Assembly (NCBI GenBank): GCA_014695175.1
Contig: JACJNV010000158.1
Location: 1-41,382 of the forward strand
Length of the DNA stretch: 41,382 nt
Source: Microcoleus sp. FACHB-DQ6
GTDB lineage: Bacteria; Cyanobacteriota; Cyanobacteriia; Cyanobacteriales; Microcoleaceae
Reading direction: 5' to 3'
Part shown: one piece after another, positions 35,722 through 41,382 of the stretch
Numbering within the stretch: the stretch's first letter is position 1
Layout: each line of letters starts with the position of its first letter
Notes under the pieces: model-generated
The model's input: only the letters and a program-made list of their open reading frames with translations
Told to the model about the DNA's origin: nothing
The model's database searches: none
Translations under genes and position numbers: made by a program

Positions 35722-37908
35722 GTCCCCACTCGCTGGGGAAACTAATTGAATGGAAACAACAGATGGCTAGAATCTTGTAATTGTCGCCATACTTGCGTCC
35801 CCACTCGCTGGGGAAACTAATTGAATGGAAACTTTTTAAGCTTTTGACAGGCGCGATTAATAGGTTCGTCCATATCGGTGCCAAGTCCCCACTCGCTGGG
35901 GAAACTAATTGAATGGAAACGAGCGAGTTATCAATGAGAAGCATTGCATAGTATTTGCGTCTCGTCCCCACTCGCTGGGGAAACTAATTGAATGGAAACG
36001 TGAAAGTTTCTTTTAAGATACCTTTAATGGTTTCGTCCCCACTCGCTGGGGAAACTAATTGAATGGAAACTGAAGATCGTGCTGTTGATCGTAACACCCA
36101 GCCATGTTGGTTCCGCAAGTCCCCACTCGCTGGGGAAACTAATTGAATGGAAACATTTTCCTCTGTAAGAAGCGCAACCAGTTTCGCTTGTCCCCACTCG
36201 CTGGGGAAACTAATTGAATGGAAACAGCACCATAGCTTCAGCTTCTTCTAGCTCATCTATTTCGGCAGTCCCCACTCGCTGGGGAAACTAATTGAATGGA
36301 AACGATGTGTTCTTCCATCCAGTCGCTCACCAGATTTCCTGTCCCCACTCGCTGGGGAAACTAATTGAATGGAAACGGAAAAACTATTGATTTTTTTTGA
36401 GAGACAAACGATGTCCCCACTCGCTGGGGAAACTAATTGAATGGAAACAATTCCGGTACGGCCATTTTATTGATTATCCCCGCATAATTCCGGTCCCCAC
36501 TCGCTGGGGAAACTAATTGAATGGAAACTTGAGAAGTAACTTTAGTTCGTAATCCTCAAAACTGAGTCCCCACTCGCTGGGGAAACTAATTGAATGGAAA
36601 CACCGTTGCACCTGTTTGGTTTGCTCCTTGAATAACGTCCCCACTCGCTGGGGAAACTAATTGAATGGAAACTCAATAATTTCGACTTTCGTCTTCGCGG
36701 ATAAATTGTGTCCCCACTCCCTGGGGAAACTAATTGACTGGAAACGATCAATCCGAAAATCAATATCTGAATCCTTAAGTTCCCACTCGCTGGGGAAACT
36801 AATTGAATGGAAACACATCTGACGGACTCGGAAACTTGGCAAGATATTTGTGAATAATCTCGTCCTGGTTCCCACTCGCTGGGGAAACTAATTGAATGGA
36901 AACACCATTTCAACTCTTTGTGTGCTGCATAATCAGATGCGTCCCCACTCGCTGGGGAAACTAATTGAATGGAAACGAGCCAAAATTAGCATCTTGAACC
37001 TCATAAATTCCATCTTCTGTCCCCACTCGCTGGGGAAACTAACTGAATGGAAACACCCAATTTAAGACAGATGGTAGATTATGACGGATGACGGATGTCC
37101 CCACTCGCTGGGGAAACTAATTGAATGGAAACCTAACCTTCTCTACTTCAGTGCTAGGATTCACCAACACTTTGTCCCCACTCGCTGGGGAAACTAATTG
37201 AATGGAAACACTTTTGCTAACTCATAGAAACCGTAGTATTGATCTCGTCCCCACTCGCTGGGGAAACTAATTGAATGGAAACTCGGAGATTAAACGCGCT
37301 CGATGGCGTTTAACTTGTCCCCACTCGCTGGGGAAACTAATTGAATGGAAACTTAAGCTGTTTTTGTCTCTCGAATAAGTTGATATCAAAAGCCGACAGT
37401 CCCCACTCACTGGGGAAACTGATTGAATGGAAACCAAATCAATCGCTTTTTTCCGTAACGGATCTTTTTTCCGGTCCCCACTCGTTGGGGAAACTAATTG
37501 AATGGAAACTCGATTGTCCGAGATACACATTATCAGAGTCAGTGAGCCCCCACTCGCTGGGGAAACTAATTGAATGGAAACATCCAAGTCAGGAACATCC
37601 CGAATAGTCTTTGCCCGACTCCTGAGTCGTCCCCAATCGCTGGGGAAACTAATTGAATGGAAACATTGTGGACAAAATGCGATCGTCAAAATTAGGCTAG
37701 CGCTAAGTCCCCACTCGCTGGGGAAACTAATTGAATGGAAACAAATCACTTCCCTTGATTGCGTTACCCTCATCGTTGAGAAAATTGAGTCCCCACTCGC
37801 TGGGGAAACTAATTGAATGGAAACTCTGCTAGTTTCTGCAATTGCCCGATCGAGAATTTCCCGGTAATTTTAGTCCCCACTCGCTGGGGAAACTAATTGA
37901 ATGGAAAC
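35722..37908 (+). CRISPR. CRISPR array, 29 repeats of 36 nt and 28 spacers, no cas genes in window
   Basis: The repeat begins GTCCCCACTCGCTGGGG and ends AAACTAATTGAATGGAAAC (36 nt). Repeats start at 35722, 35797, 35885, 35964, 36035, 36119, 36190, 36268, 36341, 36413, 36493, 36566, 36637, 36710, 36779, 36868, 36941, 37019, 37097, 37174, 37247, 37317, 37399, 37474, 37546, 37629, 37707, 37789 and 37873. Spacers run from 33 to 53 nt, a wide range like that of type III and I-D arrays. Repeats at 36710, 36779, 36868, 37019, 37399, 37474, 37546 and 37629 carry point changes; the others, including the last, match. The GAAAC end gives plus-strand transcription from the leader at lower coordinates. 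The short internal frames (for example FHSISFPSEWG) are repeat translation, not genes. Confidence 0.99.
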
Positions 37909-37910
37909 GC

Positions 37911-37950
37911 GAGCGGCCCTGGCTACTTTCAACGTCAGGGCTCTTTTTTT
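37911..37950 (+). terminator. Intrinsic terminator of the CRISPR transcript
   Basis: Two bases after the last repeat, GAG-CGG-CCCTG pairs with CAGGG-CTC, leaving CGG bulged, and seven T follow. It closes the array in the predicted direction of transcription. Confidence 0.75.
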
Positions 37951-38041
37951 CTCACTACTTGCTCAAACCTGAAATCCTGACCTAAACAAACCAGGAGTAT
38001 TTGCCGTTATAATTACGCTTATTAGTACAAAATATTGCTTT

Positions 38042-38266
38042 ATGGACTACCACGACATCATCACAATTGAACCGGGAAAACGCAGTGGCAAACCATGTAT
38101 TTGGGGAATGCGAATCACCGTCTACGACATCTTAAAATATCTCGCCGGTGGCATGACGGAAGCAGAAATTCTGGAAGATTTTTCCGAACTAACTTCGGCA
38201 GACATCAAAGCCTGCCTTGCTTTTGCCGCAGATCGTGAAAAAAAGTTATTTGTGGCATCCCTGTGA
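38042..38266 (+). CDS. DUF433-family (antitoxin-like) protein
   Basis: A 74-aa protein of the DUF433 family: ITIEPGKRSGKPCIWGMRIT, then VYDILKYLAGGMTEAEILEDF, then LTSADIKACLAFAADRE. These proteins have a helix-turn-helix-like fold and are commonly the first gene of a toxin-antitoxin pair with a PIN-like DUF5615 toxin. The stop codon overlaps a GTG that opens just such a partner, which breaks off after 14 codons. The ATG follows an AT-rich region with the CRISPR terminator 90 bp upstream. Confidence 0.9.
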   Translation: MDYHDIITIEPGKRSGKPCIWGMRITVYDILKYLAGGMTEAEILEDFSELTSADIKACLAFAADREKKLFVASL

Positions 38267-38307
38267 AACTTCTATTTGAAGAAAACCTCTCAGATGCAGC
38301 TTTATAA
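38263..38307 (+). pseudogene. Truncated DUF5615 PIN-like toxin (14 codons)
   Basis: GTG overlapping the DUF433 stop reads VKLLFEENLSDAAL and then a stop. KLLFDENLS is the hallmark N-terminus of DUF5615 PIN-like toxins, which run to about 110-120 aa. No continuation was found in the 110 bp before the Uma2 gene, so the rest of the gene has been lost. Confidence 0.75.
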
Positions 38308-38420
38308 TATAATTGAAACAGTGCTACCCAGCTTGTTAATTCAATGAAAATCACTGCGGCCGCCGCTTCCCTCGGATGTGTAAGTATTTTAATAACAATA
38401 GCAATCCTGGAAGGTAAAAG

Positions 38421-39014
38421 ATGACACAAGCCCACAAACAGAAACTTACCTTTGAAGAGTACCTCACCTATGAGGACGACACCGACAACCGCTACGAATT
38501 AATTGATGGAGAGTTAGTAACATTGCCACCAGAATCGGGCCCCAACAATTTCATTGCTAACTATCTACTATTCACTCTGGCTAGTAGCGGGTTCATCCCA
38601 CTGAGGCTGATCAGAACACATATGTGCGAAATCCAAGTTCCGATCCTGCGGGAGGGCGACGCAGCTAACCGCTACCCAGATTTGGTGGTTTTGCGCCCCG
38701 AACACATCTTGCTGACAGCAACCAGGCTAACCATCACCGAAACTATGCCACCTCCTCAGTTGGTTGTCGAGGTTGTTAGTCCAGGTAGAGTTGGGCGCGA
38801 TCGCGATTACATTAGTAAACGAGCTCAATATGCAGCGCGGGGTATCCCTGAATATTGGATTGTTGACCCTCAAGAGCAGATAGTAGCGGTACTACGACTA
38901 GAATCAGGTGAGTATGTCGAAGTTGGGGTTTTTCAAGGGGAACAAGCGCTGATATCGCCGACTTTTCCGCAGTTGAACTTGACGGCCCAACAAGTCCTGG
39001 AAGGAGAGTTTTAG
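38421..39014 (+). CDS. Uma2-family (DUF820) endonuclease-like protein
   Basis: A 197-aa protein of the Uma2 family, which has a PD-(D/E)xK nuclease fold and is highly expanded in cyanobacteria. The order is LTFEEYLTYE, RYELIDGELVTLPPES with the first acidic site, RYPDLVVLRPEH with the catalytic Asp, PPQLVVEVVSPGRVGRDRDY with the Glu, and the end GIPEYWIVDPQEQIVAVLRL. Substrates are unknown. AAGGTAAAAG precedes the ATG. It is followed 37 bp later by a HicB-type gene and may share its transcript. Confidence 0.93.
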   Translation: MTQAHKQKLTFEEYLTYEDDTDNRYELIDGELVTLPPESGPNNFIANYLLFTLASSGFIPLRLIRTHMCEIQVPILREGDAANRYPDLVVLRPEHILLTATRLTITETMPPPQLVVEVVSPGRVGRDRDYISKRAQYAARGIPEYWIVDPQEQIVAVLRLESGEYVEVGVFQGEQALISPTFPQLNLTAQQVLEGEF

Positions 39015-39050
39015 CCATTGATTTACAAGGAATTCACAAGGAGAAAATGT

Positions 39051-39224
39051 ATGAAAATTAGAGCAATTATTCATCCCGCAGAAGAAGGTGGCTATTGGGC
39101 TGAAGTACCTGCACTTCCTGGGTGCATTACCGAAGGAGATACTATGGAAGAAGTGATGGCTAATTTAAAAGATGCGATTGAAGGTTGGCTCGATGTTGCT
39201 AATAGTCATGAAGCAATCGCGTAG
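39051..39224 (+). CDS. HicB-family protein without an adjacent HicA
   Basis: A 57-aa HicB-like protein: MKIRAIIHPAEEGGYWAEVP, then ALPGCITEGDTMEEVMANLK, then AIEGWLDVAN. HicB is the antitoxin of HicA mRNA interferases. The start at 39051 is chosen because AAGGAG lies seven bases upstream; a TTG 33 bases earlier would add a non-conserved stretch. No HicA is present on either side. The 3' end overlaps, tail to tail, the last 19 bases of the antitoxin-like gene on the other strand. Solitary HicB genes are frequent in cyanobacteria. Confidence 0.88.
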   Translation: MKIRAIIHPAEEGGYWAEVPALPGCITEGDTMEEVMANLKDAIEGWLDVANSHEAIA

Positions 39225-39688
39225 CCGCGATCTTTACCCCACTCTATCCAAGCTGATGCCATCTGTTTTACCCTACCCCTTTGTTCCGGTTTAATGGGAT
39301 TTTCGCCCGTAATTTCATTCAATGCAGCTAACCAGTAAAGGGGATCTTTTTTCAGTTCCGATAGCAACAGCGGTACGACTTGAGAACCCATATTAATAAT
39401 TTCCTGATATGCAGGATGCTGAGACATTTGAGCTGTCGAAGACATTCCCCCAACTTCACTCTGCCATTCCGTAGCAAGAGTATAAAATTTGTCAATTACC
39501 TCGATCGCAATTTCAGCATTTTGATGGCAAATATCTCGATCGGTAATTGCTGCGGGATTTTCTCGTTGCGCGATCGAGCTTTCAATGTTCATCAAGACTA
39601 ATTCTTCGATGGATACATTCATCTCAGCAGCAACTTTTTGTAGCTTCAGCATCAGCAGGTCTGAAATGGCGATCGAGATGGTGTTCAT
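39206..39688 (-). CDS. Two-part antitoxin-like protein (N-terminal RHH-like segment)
   Basis: A 160-aa protein. Residues 1-36 (MNTISIAISDLLMLKLQKVA, then EMNVSIEELVLMNIES) look like a ribbon-helix-helix antitoxin start. Residues 65-158 form a compact domain common in cyanobacteria: EWQSEVGGMSSTAQM, HPAYQEIINMGSQVVPLLL, YWLAALNEITGENPI, MASAWIEWGKDRGY. That domain also occurs as a stand-alone gene beside PIN-like toxins, so an antitoxin role is plausible, but no toxin is adjacent here. The fusion of both parts is of note. The 3' end overlaps hicB by 19 bases. Confidence 0.7.
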   Translation of the reverse strand: MNTISIAISDLLMLKLQKVAAEMNVSIEELVLMNIESSIAQRENPAAITDRDICHQNAEIAIEVIDKFYTLATEWQSEVGGMSSTAQMSQHPAYQEIINMGSQVVPLLLSELKKDPLYWLAALNEITGENPIKPEQRGRVKQMASAWIEWGKDRGYAIAS

Positions 39689-39708
39689 CGTTAAATACCT
39701 GATTTATA

Positions 39709-39748
39709 ATTAACCACAGAGAACGCAGAGATTACAGAGAGGGGGAGA
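39709..39748. repeat. ACCACAGAG-CGCAGAG dispersed repeat, left of moaA
   Basis: AATTAACCACAGAGAACGCAGAGATTACAGAG precedes a G-run. An inverted relative lies on the other side of moaA at 40881-40916, so the two flank the gene. Confidence 0.75.
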
Positions 39749-39782
39749 GAATATCGAGGGAATACTAAAATCGGAATTGATA

Positions 39783-40772
39783 TCACCCGCCGATTTGAGA
39801 CATGGTGCGGCTGTAATTTCCTTGAGTAGTTCCCGAATCCCGCTGCTTGAAGTTAATCTCCGGTTTAATCTCCAATATCTGTTGCACTCGATCGCGCAAT
39901 TCGCTTGTAGGAGTCCCACCACGCAGAGCAGTTTTCAAGTCAATTTGACCCGTTTCGTTCAGCAGGCAAGGCCGCAGCCACCCGTCAGCAGACAAACGCA
40001 TCCGGTTGCAGCGATCGCAAAAACACTCGGACATTTGGCTGATAAATCCTAAAGTGCCCTTCGCCCCCGGAATTTGAAACACATCCGCCGGCCCATTTCC
40101 GCGCACTCCCGACTCGGCTAACCCGTATTTGTCGCTAATTTGTTGCCGCAATTCGGCTGATGCTACCCAACCTTTGTCGCCAAATAAATCCCCATTGCCG
40201 ATCGGCATAAACTCAATAAATCGAACGTGCCAATTCCGATTAATTGTTAACGCCGCTAAATCCAATATTTCGCTGTCATTCACACCGGGAATTACCACAA
40301 CATTCAGTTTCAGCGGGTCGAATCCTGCTTGATAAGCCGCTTGAATTCCCTCCCAAACCTGCGTCCACCGAGATCGTCCCCGACTACCAATTATCTTATC
40401 AAAAGTCTCCGGTTCCAAGGAATCCAAACTAATATTAATCCGGCGCAAACCCGCCTTGTAGAGATTTTCCGCCATTCCCGCCAGCAAAAAGCCATTAGTT
40501 GTCATTGACAAATCTCGCGTTTCCGGCATTGAGGCGATCGACCTCACCAATTCCACCACCCCAGGCCGCAGCAGCGGTTCCCCACCCGTCAACCGAAACT
40601 TAGTAAATCCCACGGGTATAAAAACTTCCCGCAGCAGAGTTAGCAATTCCGAGTGAGTTAACAACTGCTGTTGCAATACATAGTCCAACTCGCTACCTTC
40701 CGGCATACAGTAGAGACAGCGGAAGTTGCAGCGGTCTATCAAGCTAATCCGAAGGTAGTCTACGGTATCCAT
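39783..40772 (-). CDS. moaA: GTP 3',8-cyclase MoaA
   Basis: MoaA, with MoaC, converts GTP to cyclic pyranopterin monophosphate, the first step of molybdenum-cofactor synthesis. It is a radical-SAM enzyme: Cys15, Cys19 and Cys22 (CNFRCLYC) bind the first 4Fe-4S cluster. The C-terminal Cys of [19 protein letters not shown] bind the second, and GGEPLLRP binds SAM. The C-terminal Gly-Gly (SQIGG) needed for activity is present. The 329-aa length is normal. narM is divergent from it across a 186-bp spacer; nitrate reductase needs this cofactor. Start ATG 40772. Confidence 0.97.
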   Translation of the reverse strand: MDTVDYLRISLIDRCNFRCLYCMPEGSELDYVLQQQLLTHSELLTLLREVFIPVGFTKFRLTGGEPLLRPGVVELVRSIASMPETRDLSMTTNGFLLAGMAENLYKAGLRRINISLDSLEPETFDKIIGSRGRSRWTQVWEGIQAAYQAGFDPLKLNVVVIPGVNDSEILDLAALTINRNWHVRFIEFMPIGNGDLFGDKGWVASAELRQQISDKYGLAESGVRGNGPADVFQIPGAKGTLGFISQMSECFCDRCNRMRLSADGWLRPCLLNETGQIDLKTALRGGTPTSELRDRVQQILEIKPEINFKQRDSGTTQGNYSRTMSQIGG

Positions 40773-40880
40773 GTCAATAGTTTGTAATATTATTTAATTA
40801 TAAATGCTGACTCGATTTTCTGCAATTATTGATAGAGAGCAATAAACCTGCATCAATTTCTTTTCACCTTCCCCCTCCTC

Positions 40881-40916
40881 TCTTACTCTGCGCCCTCTGC
40901 GCCCTCTGCGGTTAAT
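40881..40916. repeat. CTCTGCGCCCTCTGCGCC repeat, right of moaA
   Basis: TCTTACTCTGCGCCCTCTGCG then CCCTCTGCGGTTAAT is inverted relative to the copy at 39709-39748. It lies within the moaA-narM spacer, which otherwise shows no clear NtcA site of the GTA-N8-TAC type. Confidence 0.75.
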
Positions 40917-40958
40917 AAAAAAAATATCATTCACAACTCAAATAAACTTGCTAAATAT

Positions 40959-41382
40959 ATGTTTTTTGAATTTGAAGCTGATTTTGTGGAAGCTCTGCGC
41001 TGCATTCCGATGCAGGTACGTCTCAAATTAGATACTTGCGGCATTAAATTGAAGTTGCAGGATTGGAATCATTTCAACCAAGCAGAACGGCAAAGTCTTG
41101 TAGAGTTACCTTGCTTGACAGAAGCAGAAATTATTGATTACCGAGAAAAGCTAAATCAAATATTAATTCAACAGACAGGCAAACCGGGAACTGATTTGGC
41201 GGTTGATGAAAATCCCCCGTGGATGGATGCTGCAACTGTACCGGAGTCGGTTTCGGCAAAAGCGCAAGAGCTCGGCGTGACAATTTCTTTGGCACAGTGG
41301 GCGAGTTTGCAGTCTCTACAGCGATTTGCTTTGATTAAGCTTAGTCGATCGAGCCACGAGAATAAAAACTTTCTCCCGGCGG
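40959..41382 (+). CDS. narM: Nitrate-reductase-associated protein NarM (3' end outside window)
   Basis: The N-terminal 141 residues of a protein matching the Nitr_red_assoc family: MFFEFEADFVEALRCIPMQV, then LDTCGIKLKLQDWNHF, then QSLVELPCLTEAEIIDYREKL, then LGVTISLAQWASLQSLQRFALIKLSR. In cyanobacteria NarM is required for active assimilatory nitrate reductase NarB, probably as a maturation or cofactor-insertion factor. The family is about 150-160 aa, so only the last part is missing. Divergence from moaA ties it to the molybdenum-cofactor supply. The start ATG follows AATAAACTTGCTAAATAT, with no strong ribosome site. Confidence 0.85.
   Translation, partial: MFFEFEADFVEALRCIPMQVRLKLDTCGIKLKLQDWNHFNQAERQSLVELPCLTEAEIIDYREKLNQILIQQTGKPGTDLAVDENPPWMDAATVPESVSAKAQELGVTISLAQWASLQSLQRFALIKLSRSSHENKNFLPA

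Noticed and set aside
35600-37816. Open frames across the CRISPR array with repeated FHSISFPSEWG or PHSLGKLIEWK peptides
   Set aside because: They are translations of the CRISPR repeats and spacers; the periodicity follows the repeat, with no gene-like composition or ribosome sites.
40773-40958. NtcA or other nitrogen-control site between moaA and narM
   Set aside because: No GTA-N8-TAC sequence with a suitably spaced -10 box was found by eye.

Overview
The window comes from a filamentous, phycobilisome-containing cyanobacterium. It carries psbA (photosystem II D1), psb30/ycf12, apcE (phycobilisome core-membrane linker), a bestrophin-like channel gene and narM, and the HIP1 octamer GCGATCGC recurs throughout. 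Several dispersed short tandem repeats and REP-like palindromes suggest a repeat-rich, non-heterocystous Oscillatoriales lineage (Microcoleus/Oscillatoria/Phormidium-like). That genus-level placement is inference. No tRNA or rRNA gene was seen.

Layout. 0-4.3 kb: the 3' part of secD, secF, a small membrane protein, and a convergent sensor histidine kinase. 4.3-8 kb: a gene-poor stretch with a possible group II intron-like RNA, a DUF4342 gene, a decayed IS701-type element and a Pro/Ala/Thr-rich single-span membrane protein. 8-12.6 kb: an HD-like protein, an hsdR remnant, comM and a HIT-family gene. 12.6-20 kb: psbA with a strong terminator, lnt, a bestrophin, recJ and psb30. 20-25 kb: a YkgJ-type Cys-cluster protein, two small membrane proteins (one YggT), a secreted protein, aroE and a P-loop ATPase. 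25-28.5 kb: gene debris (DJ-1/PfpI, Uma2 tail), a Tat-exported PhoX-family protein and a small secreted protein. 29-33.8 kb: apcE (three linker repeats, own terminator) and a SAM methyltransferase. 33.8-39.7 kb: an accessory region with a PIN toxin/antitoxin pair whose toxin is split by a repeat, a 29-repeat CRISPR array with leader and terminator but no cas genes in view, a DUF433 gene with a truncated DUF5615-like partner, Uma2, a lone HicB and an antitoxin-like gene. 39.8-41.4 kb: moaA divergent from narM, both serving nitrate assimilation (molybdenum cofactor and nitrate-reductase maturation).

The most striking feature is not one gene. Several families of dispersed repeats sit between genes and also, in frame, inside housekeeping genes. 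lnt carries three such inserts, and aroE, recJ and a methyltransferase carry one each. A 9-bp-unit element (CATCCGTTA)n with a conserved tail is open in several frames on both strands and adds (His-Pro-Leu)n peptides. A G-run palindrome family adds Pro/Gly-rich peptides, yet a copy of the same type has destroyed a PIN toxin gene. This resembles the Rickettsia palindromic-element (RPE) phenomenon and is the best candidate here for an under-described system. Heptamer repeats also supply a start codon (gene at 2207) and a stop codon (ATPase ending at 23661).
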